A DNA stretch of 64,000 bases from Chlamydiota bacterium (lineage in GTDB: Bacteria > Chlamydiota > Chlamydiia > Chlamydiales > Parachlamydiaceae): NCBI GenBank assembly GCA_013287815.1, contig JABDDC010000002.1, positions 1-64,000 on the forward strand, written 5' to 3'. Shown in pieces: positions 27,430 to 35,571 of the stretch. Under the pieces are notes generated by a model. That model worked only from the letters and a program-made list of their open reading frames with translations. It did not search any database and had not been told where the DNA came from. The stretch's first letter is position 1. Each line of letters starts with the position of its first letter. Made by a program: the position numbers and the translations under genes.

Positions 27430-27564
27430 AGTAAATCCTTTATTGAGTTTGAGAAGATTATAATTGAGTAGCTACTTTAATACAAATTCGGAATTCGGAA
27501 TTGCTTTAGAATTGCCTAGGAAATCGACAATAATGTATCCTAACAACCTATAGGAGAACTTCTC

Positions 27565-30500
27565 ATGCGTTTAAAAAAGCTTGTGATTGTGGGATTCAAG
27601 TCGTTTGCGGACAAGACCGTATTGAACTTTGACGCCGGTATTTCATGTATTGTTGGACCAAACGGCTGCGGCAAGTCAAATATTGCCGATGCATTTCGTT
27701 GGGTGCTCGGCGAGCAGTCGGCCAAGTCGATGCGCGGCAACAAGATGCCTGACGTGATCTTTGCCGGGACGAACACTCGCAAGCCGCTCAATTTTGCCGA
27801 GGTCTCCTTGACCATGGCAGATATCCAGGGAGCGCTGCCAATCGATTATGAAGAGGTGACGATTACACGACGGCTGCACCGCAGCGGCGAGTCGGAGTAT
27901 TTTTTGAATGGCAATCTAGTCCGTTTAAAAGATCTGCAAAACCTCTTTCTGGACTCTGGTGTTGGCAGAAACGCCTTTTCGATCTTTGAGCAAGGCAAGC
28001 TGGACCAGGTGATCAGCTATACTCCGATGGAAAGGCGTCATATCTTTGAAGAGGCAGCCGGAATCAACCGCTTTTTGCAGCGCAAGCGCGAGGCTTTGAA
28101 GCGACTCGAGCAAGCTGATCTGAACTGGTCAAGGATCAAAGACATCCACCAGGAAGTGGAAAAACAGATCAGGACGCTGCAGACACAGGCAGAAAAAGCT
28201 ATTCAGTACAAAGATAACAAGATCTTTTTCGAGCGGCTGGAGAAAGCCAGTTATGTATTGCGCTGGCAGAGCCTTGAGCAGAAGATGGAAAATGTTGAGA
28301 CTAAGAATAACCAGCTGCTTCAGAAGCTTGAGACTTTAAAGCAGGATTATCTGGCCAGGCAGGAAAAATGCCGGGAATCGAAAGGAGCCATCCAGGACAA
28401 CGAGAAAGCCCTTAAGGGTAAGAATGAAGAGCTTTATAAAATCCGAAACGTCCGCGAGATTCAGCTGAGGGATAAAGAGACGTTGCAGGAGCGGATGGCT
28501 GAGACGCAGCAAAAAGAGATTAAAGTCAAAAAAGAGCTGGAAGAGCACGAACAAAGCCACAGCGTACGCTTGAAAGAACTGCAGGAGCTGGAAAAGAAGC
28601 ATAAAACTGTTGAGTCGGAATTTGCCGACGCTGAAAAAAACATTTCGCATCAGAGCGAGAAGGTCAAGCAGAAAGAAAAAGAAGTTTTAAACCTTCGTCA
28701 GGAACTCCATTTCAAGCATCAGGGTTATATGAAAGCCATGCAGCAAGAGAGCCAGATGGACAGCGAGATCAAGCAGCTGGAAATTCGTTGTGAGAATAGC
28801 TTAGACAAGCAAAAGCAGCTGCAGGAGCGCAAGGCATTCATTCAGGAAGACATCACACAGTTTACCAAAGCCACACAAGAAAAGAAAAAAGCTTTGCAGG
28901 AGGCTTCAGCGCAGGTCGACACTCACAAGGCCAAGCTGACCCAATTTGAAAATAAGCTGAAGCAACTGGCTGCATCGTCAAGTGAAAAGCAGAAGGAGAT
29001 GGATACGCTGCAGCGCAAGATGATGGAATCGAAAGCCCGTGTTCAGGCCTTGAAGCGGATGCGCGAAGATCGGGAAGGATTCTCATTGGGAAGCAAGCAG
29101 CTGCTTAAAGCGTCTGAAGACAAGAAAAATCCTTTTTATTCCTCACTCAAGCCTTTATATGAGTACCTCGATCCGCAGCCGGCCTCTGCAGAAGCGGTCG
29201 CGGCGGTGCTCCGCTCTTATGGTGAAACATTGGTAGTCGACACCCAAAAGAATTTAGACTATGTCATCGAATTTGCCGAAAATCAGAAAATCCAGGACTT
29301 TTCCCTGGTATGCCATGATCTCATAGAAAAAGGAGAGCGCCCCTCGCCCAAGGGCAAAGGGACCATTTTAGACCATGTTGCCGCCAATAAGGTCGCCGAG
29401 CACTTTTTGATCGATATTTCCTTAGTCGATAAGCATAGCGATGCTCTGGAATTAGCACAGAAGGGAATGGCGGGCTGGAGCAAACAGGGAGTCTTTGTTG
29501 ACCTGCGAGGAGTCTTCTTTAAGGTCAAGGCAGGTGCCAACCAGGTCTTCATGCGCGAGGCTGAATTGAAAGAGCTGGAAGAAGAACTCCAAGTTAAAGA
29601 CGAAGAAATTCAAGTGCTGGACAAATTGCTGCAGCAGCTTTTAGACCAGAAAGCGATTGTGCAGCGGGAACGGAGTGAGCTGGACCAGCACCTGCGTAAA
29701 GAAGAGATGAAGCTCGTCGAGATCAATTTCGGATTGCAGCGCGGCATAGCCGACTTAGGCAAGCTGCAGGTAACTGAAAAGCAAAATGAACAGGAGATAG
29801 TTATTTTGCATGGTCAGGCCGAACAGCTAAAAATGCAGCTCAAGAACCTCCAGACCAAGCACCATTCCTATAAGCAGGAGCTTAAAAGCTTGCAAGAATC
29901 CAAGGATGCCTGGCAGCAAGACCTCGAGAAGCAGGAAGGGACGCTGAGGCTGCAGATGCAATACCATAAAGAAAAAGGGGATAAGTTCCAGGAAATTTAT
30001 GATACGAAAAGGGCCCTGCAACATCAGCAAAACTTGTTGGGCGTCAAAGAGCAGGACCACGGGAAGAATAAGCAGCGGATGACCGAAGAAATCAAAGAAG
30101 CTATCGAAATGCAGACGCAGTTTGCCAAAAAGGAAAAGGAAATCCAAAAGCAATTGATCCAGCTGGAAAAGGAAGTCGAAAATACCGAAGAGGTCTGTGC
30201 CAAGCTTGACAAAGAAGTTGCCGTCAAGAAAGGCTCCCTTGCAGAAGTAGAGAAAGAGATGATGCGCCAGCAGGACACGATTCGAGAAATAGAAACCGAG
30301 ACCACCCAGAAACAAATTCAATTGGCCCACCACCAGGCAGCTGCACAATCGCTTGTGGGGGAATTGGTGGAGCGGTATCAGCTTTCGATTGAAGAGGCTA
30401 AAATCGAAGCTTTGCCCATCGATATCCCCCTCGACCAGATTGAAAAGCAGATGCGTTCGCTGAGACAAATCCTGCAGCAGGTCGGCGACGTTAACCTAGC

Positions 30501-31101
30501 CTCCATCGAAGATTTGGAAACACAAAAAAACAGGCATACTTTCCTTGGACAGCAGATGGAAGACATGCACAAGTCCAAGCAGGAGCTGTTGCAGATCATT
30601 ACCGAACTGGATGGAGAAAGCCGCAAGCTTTTCAAAGAAACTTTCGAGGCCATCAGGATCAACTTCAAGAAGAACTTTCAGATTTTATTTAGCGGCGGCG
30701 AGGCCGATCTTCAATTCACAGAGTCGGAAGATATTCTGGAAGCGGGCATCGAAATCGGTGCCAAGCCTCCCGGAAAACAGATGCGCTCGATTTCGCTGTT
30801 GTCAGGCGGGGAAAAATGTTTGACGGCTGTGGCGTTGCTGTTTGCCATCTTCGAAGTCAAACCTGCCCCCTTCTGTATTTTGGACGAGATCGATGCGCCC
30901 CTAGACGATGCCAACGTCGACCGTTTCGTCAACGTCGTCAAGCACTTTGTTGGACGCTGCCAGTTCCTGATCATCACCCACAATAAGCGGACCATGTCGA
31001 TTGGCGACGTCCTCTTCGGTGTTTCGATGGAAGAGAAGGGTGTCTCCAAGCTCCTCTCTCTCGAATTTGCCCATGAAGTCCCCTCAGTGGCGATTGTCTA
31101 G
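27565..31101 (+). CDS. smc: Chromosome partition protein SMC
   Basis: This 1178-residue condensin ATPase has the complete SMC layout. The Walker A head is IVGPNGCGKSNIADAFRWVL (G31 to about 48). Then come two long heptad-rich coiled coils (about 170-500 and 670-1010), a hinge between them (about 510-660), and the C-terminal head with signature SLLSGGEKCLTAVALLFAIF (S1080 GGEK) and Walker B FCILDEIDAPLDD. It would organise and segregate the chromosome. GGAGAACTTCTC precedes the ATG. No scpA or scpB is adjacent. The long repeat cluster begins right after its stop. Confidence 0.97.
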   Translation: MRLKKLVIVGFKSFADKTVLNFDAGISCIVGPNGCGKSNIADAFRWVLGEQSAKSMRGNKMPDVIFAGTNTRKPLNFAEVSLTMADIQGALPIDYEEVTITRRLHRSGESEYFLNGNLVRLKDLQNLFLDSGVGRNAFSIFEQGKLDQVISYTPMERRHIFEEAAGINRFLQRKREALKRLEQADLNWSRIKDIHQEVEKQIRTLQTQAEKAIQYKDNKIFFERLEKASYVLRWQSLEQKMENVETKNNQLLQKLETLKQDYLARQEKCRESKGAIQDNEKALKGKNEELYKIRNVREIQLRDKETLQERMAETQQKEIKVKKELEEHEQSHSVRLKELQELEKKHKTVESEFADAEKNISHQSEKVKQKEKEVLNLRQELHFKHQGYMKAMQQESQMDSEIKQLEIRCENSLDKQKQLQERKAFIQEDITQFTKATQEKKKALQEASAQVDTHKAKLTQFENKLKQLAASSSEKQKEMDTLQRKMMESKARVQALKRMREDREGFSLGSKQLLKASEDKKNPFYSSLKPLYEYLDPQPASAEAVAAVLRSYGETLVVDTQKNLDYVIEFAENQKIQDFSLVCHDLIEKGERPSPKGKGTILDHVAANKVAEHFLIDISLVDKHSDALELAQKGMAGWSKQGVFVDLRGVFFKVKAGANQVFMREAELKELEEELQVKDEEIQVLDKLLQQLLDQKAIVQRERSELDQHLRKEEMKLVEINFGLQRGIADLGKLQVTEKQNEQEIVILHGQAEQLKMQLKNLQTKHHSYKQELKSLQESKDAWQQDLEKQEGTLRLQMQYHKEKGDKFQEIYDTKRALQHQQNLLGVKEQDHGKNKQRMTEEIKEAIEMQTQFAKKEKEIQKQLIQLEKEVENTEEVCAKLDKEVAVKKGSLAEVEKEMMRQQDTIREIETETTQKQIQLAHHQAAAQSLVGELVERYQLSIEEAKIEALPIDIPLDQIEKQMRSLRQILQQVGDVNLASIEDLETQKNRHTFLGQQMEDMHKSKQELLQIITELDGESRKLFKETFEAIRINFKKNFQILFSGGEADLQFTESEDILEAGIEIGAKPPGKQMRSISLLSGGEKCLTAVALLFAIFEVKPAPFCILDEIDAPLDDANVDRFVNVVKHFVGRCQFLIITHNKRTMSIGDVLFGVSMEEKGVSKLLSLEFAHEVPSVAIV

Positions 31102-31106
31102 GCGCT

Positions 31107-31536
31107 GCAGAGCACCAAGGCTTCGCGCTCCATTTTTTTGCTTGCGAAGCCATGGAGTGCGGTGCTCTGCACCGCCTTTTGGCGCTATTGTGAATAGTAT
31201 TCTCATCTCAATAACAGACTAATGCCATTCACGGGGTGTGATTATTATGCCGTCGGCATCTAGGAGAGTACAACATTTAATCACACCCCCATTCACCCAT
31301 TTATTTGACACGAATGAGTACTACAATAGCGCCAAAAGGCGGTGCAGAGCACCGCACTCCAAGGCTTCGCAAGCAACGCTTCGCGCTCTATTTTTGCTTG
31401 CGAAGCCATGGAGTGCGGTGCTCTGCACCGCCTTTTGGCGCTAATGTGAATAGTATTCTCATCTCAATAACAGACTAATGCCATTCACGCATTTATTTGA
31501 CACGAATGAGCACCGCACTCCAAGGCTTTGCAAGCA
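31107..31536. repeat. Composite palindromic repeat cluster (TTGCTTGCGAAGCC family)
   Basis: A 97-base unit occurs as direct copies at 31137-31233 and 31393-31489. A reverse copy of its first part lies at 31323-31374 and a partial reverse copy at about 31508-31536. Each unit starts TTTGCTTGCGAAGCC, contains the hairpin GCGGTG-CTCTG-CACCGC, and ends AACAGACTAATGCCATTCAC. Between the first two sits a 12-bp inverted repeat GGGGTGTGATTA / TAATCACACCCC (31233-31244, 31278-31289) enclosing ATGCCGTCGGCAT. No coding capacity was found. The second large copy of the family is at 62365-62547. Confidence 0.88.
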
Positions 31537-31555
31537 AATTTTACGCAGTAAATCG

Positions 31556-33331
31556 TCACTTTTCAAGTTGGTACATAAAGTGGTCTTCTTTGTTGCTTTC
31601 AACTTTGGAAAGGTCCTTTGGAGCATTGCAAGCGATAATTGTAATAGGATTTCCGGGGGCGTCTTTATTGAATGGCGGTTCTGAAAAATGATAAACTGTA
31701 TGGACAATTTGGATTGGTACATTAAAACGATAGGCCAGCGCCATTATCATAGCATTACCACTGTAAGAATTGGACTTTTTAATATGTTCAATATAACTTT
31801 TGTTGTTAAACAAATTTTCTTCTTCTCTTTCTATCCTCGCAAGTTGATTATGGTAATTTGTTTTGGCAAGATCAAATGCTATTTTATTTGTTTCATTGCT
31901 CACGACTTGTAAAATCTTCCCATTCTTTTCCAATTCTATTTTCAAAAAATTCAAAGTTTCCAGATCGGGTGCCATCGCTTTATTTTCTTCTCTAATATCT
32001 TCATTGAAAGCAATTAAAAATTCATTATCTACTTCTGTTTCAGGATTGTTCACATGTTCTTCTAAGTATTTTGCAGCTTCTTGTCGTAAATAATCTTCAA
32101 CACCATTAAATAGTGATAGATTCTCTGTCATTCCGCCTGTGAGCTCTTCTGGATCGATAGTCCATCCAAATTTTTCTCTAAATTCCTTTCTCATTTCCTC
32201 AGATTGTTTATAAAGGCCAACTGCCATCGAATAGAAAAAGCAATTGCCGTTGGCAGGGACATTAATGGCATTAACAGGAATTGAAAAGGGCTTTTTAGGC
32301 ACAGCAGGTTTGACTGCCTCAGCTGTCTTAGTTGAAGTGGGATAATAAGGCTCGATGACAAATGCTAAGTCTCCGGATGTCGATACCTGACTGGATTCTA
32401 GTTCTAAATCGATACCTGTCTCATATTCCCAGTCCCCTTCATTTTTTTGAAGTAGAGGGGTCTTTGCATGTTCAATTGATTTTCCGAAAATTCCGCTAAA
32501 TAACCTACTACCAAACCAACCTTGAGATTTTTTGGTCTTGCCGGGCGCAGCTGCCGCGCTGGAAGCCGCAAGAGATGATGAAGCAGACGATTTTTCAGAA
32601 GACTTTCGAACACCATTTCCGGAAATGGGTATTGGCCTAGCCATTGTTGGCATTTTATTAGAGAATTGTTCTGGAAGAGGGGAAACTCCAGCAAGTGGAG
32701 ATTCGTGTTTATCTTCTTCAGAAGAACTTTCACTTAAAGGGGGAGTTGAACTACCTGATATTGGCGTTGGCGGTGTTGGGGTTCGACTTGGTATTGAAAA
32801 CTCTGAGAGGAGCGGAGGTGCTTTCTTCATTCCTGTCTGACGTATTGGAGTCTTTGGTGCTGCCGTAGTTGATGAGCTTGCAAGAGTAGCTGAGAGTGGT
32901 GTTTTTGAAGTAGGTGGTGATACTACAACTTGCTTTGTGCCGAGAGTTTGCTTTGCAAATTCATTGATTTTATCTACCATAGATAGGAATTCAGCCTTAT
33001 CTGCTGCTGTATGGATTATCGGAAGTTTTTCTGCTTGTTTTGTTTCTGTAACTTGAGTTTGATCTTTGGTAATTCTGATTTTTTCGATTTTATTGATATC
33101 TTTAAAGACATCTTTACGTTTAAGGAATTCTCCCACCAGTTTTGCCATCTCATCTGATTTGCTGACATCAATTTGTTGGCCGCCTCTGAGGGCTCTGACG
33201 GTAAATTCTTTATCACCGACTTTAATGATTCCAACCGCAGGATTTTCGGGTGATTGTTTATAGGTAAACAGCGGCTGAACTGGTGGCACTGAATTCGAGC
33301 TGCTTGGACTGTTTGAAAGTGGAGTACTCAT
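31556..33331 (-). CDS. OTU-family cysteine protease (candidate deubiquitinase effector)
   Basis: This 591-residue protein has a shared N-terminal module (about 25-125), a long Ser/Pro/Thr-rich linker (about 135-335) and a C-terminal OTU domain (about 350-591). The OTU signature is NVPANGNCFFYSMAVGLY with nucleophile C364; the usual Asp three residues before it is Asn. SYSGNAMIMALAYRFNVPI is the central OTU helix/strand, and EDHFMYQL supplies the C-terminal catalytic histidine H584. OTU enzymes remove ubiquitin chains, a eukaryotic process, so a bacterial copy is best explained as a translocated effector. GGAG precedes the start. It is the last gene of a three-gene operon. Confidence 0.82.
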   Translation of the reverse strand: MSTPLSNSPSSSNSVPPVQPLFTYKQSPENPAVGIIKVGDKEFTVRALRGGQQIDVSKSDEMAKLVGEFLKRKDVFKDINKIEKIRITKDQTQVTETKQAEKLPIIHTAADKAEFLSMVDKINEFAKQTLGTKQVVVSPPTSKTPLSATLASSSTTAAPKTPIRQTGMKKAPPLLSEFSIPSRTPTPPTPISGSSTPPLSESSSEEDKHESPLAGVSPLPEQFSNKMPTMARPIPISGNGVRKSSEKSSASSSLAASSAAAAPGKTKKSQGWFGSRLFSGIFGKSIEHAKTPLLQKNEGDWEYETGIDLELESSQVSTSGDLAFVIEPYYPTSTKTAEAVKPAVPKKPFSIPVNAINVPANGNCFFYSMAVGLYKQSEEMRKEFREKFGWTIDPEELTGGMTENLSLFNGVEDYLRQEAAKYLEEHVNNPETEVDNEFLIAFNEDIREENKAMAPDLETLNFLKIELEKNGKILQVVSNETNKIAFDLAKTNYHNQLARIEREEENLFNNKSYIEHIKKSNSYSGNAMIMALAYRFNVPIQIVHTVYHFSEPPFNKDAPGNPITIIACNAPKDLSKVESNKEDHFMYQLEK

Positions 33332-33364
33332 ATTTTTTCTCCATTAGTTATGATTAATGATTTA

Positions 33365-34477
33365 TTAATTTTTTCCCGTAACCTCATCGATATGCAATCT
33401 ATATATATTACCCTTGTAAAAGGAGCTGTATTGTATGAGTGTAATCGGTTCCCCTCTACCATTTTTATTGAAGGTTTCCGATGGTCTATCTTTATAGATA
33501 ACCTTTATAGGCATACCATATAGATGTGCTAGAGCAAAGATGGCTAATGGTCCACCGTAGAGGTCATTTTCTGATTCTTTAATATATTCTTCCGGTGACA
33601 TCTTTATTAGTTTTTCAAGGTATGCCTTCTCTGTATCCCTTTGCTTTTTTATTAATTGATGGGATATATCTTTGTCGGTTCCAGTCTTTTTTAAAAAACT
33701 TTCTCTTGCTTCGATTTCTTCTTTGATGAGGCTCTTAATCTTGTTTTTATAGGAATCAATTTCATAGAAAGCTCCTAAATTTGCAGCCACCTCAGTACGT
33801 AATCTCTGTGCTCTTTTATTAAATATAAGCTTAATTTTCCCATGTCTGTAAGCTGTGATTTCCTGTTTATAAGCTTTGATATCCATCGGCTTTTCGAGAG
33901 CAATGGCTAGTCCGAAGTAAAGGTTATTTTTATTGTAAGGCAGGTCGATGACATCTTCGACTTTTACATTTGCAAATTCACTGACGGTACCTGTATCTGA
34001 AATACCTGACATGGGAACTAGAGGAGATAAACCTTGCTGGACTGGCGGCGCAGCCAAATGTTCGTTTGCGGTCTTGATTTTATCGCGGGAAAATCCATCG
34101 ATTAAACTGCACATGTCATAAAAATCTTCTTTATCACGAACGCCATGGCCGGTCTGGTGGTAAACTTCTTTTCCCCAGATGTCTGTCCTTTCTTCAATAA
34201 TGCTCGAACCAACCGGGCCGCTCATGGGTGTAGTAAATACCCCTTTACGTAGAAGAAAAACAGCGACTAGGCTTGCCAACTTTGTCATTTCTGTCACTTT
34301 AGCTTGTTCGTCGCCGATAAAGGCTTTCACCTTAAAGGTTCGTTTGCCGTACCTGATAATTCCCACGTTATCTTTTTGTTCGTAGGTAAAATCTTTCAAC
34401 TTTTCTTGGATTTCGTCGTCTTCAGGCGCTCTCAAGATATGTTGGCTGCGGCTTATGCTTGAAATTGGTTTAACCAT
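33365..34477 (-). CDS. Degenerate OTU paralogue (probable pseudo-protease)
   Basis: This 370-residue protein is related to the next gene at both ends. It has the same N-terminal module (about 25-130: VGIIRYGKRTFKVKAF, LASLVAVFLLRKGVF). At the C terminus GGPLAIFALAHLYGMPIKVI and FNKNGRGEPITLI match the neighbour's OTU segments (FNKDAPGNPITII). The catalytic cysteine is replaced: YNKNNLYFGLAIAL places N185 where the active paralogue has C364, and the C-terminal histidine motif DHFMYQL is replaced by GNIYRLH. It is therefore probably inactive as a protease and may bind ubiquitin or the partner. AAGGAG precedes the start, which overlaps the upstream gene by 8 bases. Confidence 0.72.
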   Translation of the reverse strand: MVKPISSISRSQHILRAPEDDEIQEKLKDFTYEQKDNVGIIRYGKRTFKVKAFIGDEQAKVTEMTKLASLVAVFLLRKGVFTTPMSGPVGSSIIEERTDIWGKEVYHQTGHGVRDKEDFYDMCSLIDGFSRDKIKTANEHLAAPPVQQGLSPLVPMSGISDTGTVSEFANVKVEDVIDLPYNKNNLYFGLAIALEKPMDIKAYKQEITAYRHGKIKLIFNKRAQRLRTEVAANLGAFYEIDSYKNKIKSLIKEEIEARESFLKKTGTDKDISHQLIKKQRDTEKAYLEKLIKMSPEEYIKESENDLYGGPLAIFALAHLYGMPIKVIYKDRPSETFNKNGRGEPITLIQYSSFYKGNIYRLHIDEVTGKN

Positions 34478-35399
34478 GTGACCGTCTCCTTATTTCGAAT
34501 AGCCTGTCGTAGGCAAGAGTTAATCTTTGCCTATTTACCTCTGGATTTGTTTGTAATTTTTGGATTTCTGTTTCCATAGCTGTAGTTGTCTTGTCTTTAT
34601 ATTCATTTTTTATGCCATCTCTGATTTCTCTCTGTGCTGCTTCTCTTATTGCCTGTTCCTGGAAGCCGCTTAAAAGGCGTAAAACGTTAGAATCTACTTG
34701 CTTATTATTTATTTTTTCTCTTAGTTGATCTGGAGAAAGTTTTGCATCTGAATAGGTAGGGTTGCTCTTAATTAAACTATTTAGAATTTTTTGCATGATT
34801 TGATTGTCAATCGGCAGTTCCTTTTTCTCAGCCAGAGCTTTCATTGAAGAAGTACCTGGAATATTTTGCCTTACCGATAATAACGGTGGAGGTTCAGGTT
34901 TATCTTCTGGAACTGATTCTTGGTTGCTTGCTACTCCGACAGGTTCATTAGAGCTTTTCTTTTGCGCTTTATTGAGGATAGGTAGGGCTATTGAATTTCC
35001 TTTATCAGCTGAACTGATAAAATCACTAAGGTGTTTAAAGTGTGATTCAAAGTCAAAGTCATCTTTTTCTATTTTTTCAAATTTTTCAATATCTGTTGCG
35101 GCAGTTTTGAGAGAAACTCCATCTTTTGAAATCTTAGCACCGTGGAAATCGGGCTTATCAGTATCAAAAGCTCCTGCATTTTTAAGTGTGACAAGTACTC
35201 TGTTAGCCAATGCTCCCAAGTCAGTGACAGTTCCTCTTAAGACTGTAATCTTAAAGGTTTTATCTCTAATGGTGATTGTTCCCTGACCGGTAGTGATATC
35301 TTTTGATTTTAGCTGATCTTTAACCTGATTGATAATTGTATCATCAAAAGGACTTGGTCCACCAATATTTGGATTAACTTGGTTATTAATAGAAGACAT
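34470..35399 (-). CDS. Paralogue with the shared N-terminal module but no recognisable OTU domain
   Basis: This 309-residue protein is the first gene of the operon. Residues about 20-130 carry the module seen in both downstream genes (GTITIRDKTFKITVLRG, ALANRVLVTLKNAGAF, then a FKHLSDF end). A Pro/Ser-rich linker and a charged helical C-terminal third (about 205-309) follow. No Cys/His motif of the OTU type remains. The module could be a secretion, chaperone-binding or targeting domain reused in all three proteins; that is inference. AGAGG precedes the start. It overlaps the next gene by 8 bases and is divergent from the 2847-residue gene. Confidence 0.6.
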   Translation of the reverse strand: MSSINNQVNPNIGGPSPFDDTIINQVKDQLKSKDITTGQGTITIRDKTFKITVLRGTVTDLGALANRVLVTLKNAGAFDTDKPDFHGAKISKDGVSLKTAATDIEKFEKIEKDDFDFESHFKHLSDFISSADKGNSIALPILNKAQKKSSNEPVGVASNQESVPEDKPEPPPLLSVRQNIPGTSSMKALAEKKELPIDNQIMQKILNSLIKSNPTYSDAKLSPDQLREKINNKQVDSNVLRLLSGFQEQAIREAAQREIRDGIKNEYKDKTTTAMETEIQKLQTNPEVNRQRLTLAYDRLFEIRRRSHG

Positions 35400-35571
35400 G
35401 ATATTAACCTCTGTTTTTTTAAAAAAACAAACTCAATTTCATCTACTCTCATTATAATCAATCTGTAAATAAATGGGCAATCTATTTTCTTCTATAAGAA
35501 TAATTCACTTTTAATAAATCTTATAATTTAGTATAATTAAGGTCTTTTTAACACTTTAATCAGTTGGTTTT
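35400..35571. promoter_or_regulatory. Divergent regulatory region of the effector island
   Basis: This AT-rich 172-base gap separates the divergent OTU operon and giant-protein gene. Promoters for both must lie here if they are not part of longer transcripts. No unambiguous -35/-10 pair or dyad operator could be picked out. The giant gene lacks an obvious ribosome site. Confidence 0.4.

Noticed and set aside
31238..31536. Short open frames inside the repeat cluster after smc
   Set aside because: They translate palindromic repeat units, appear on both strands and lack ribosome sites.
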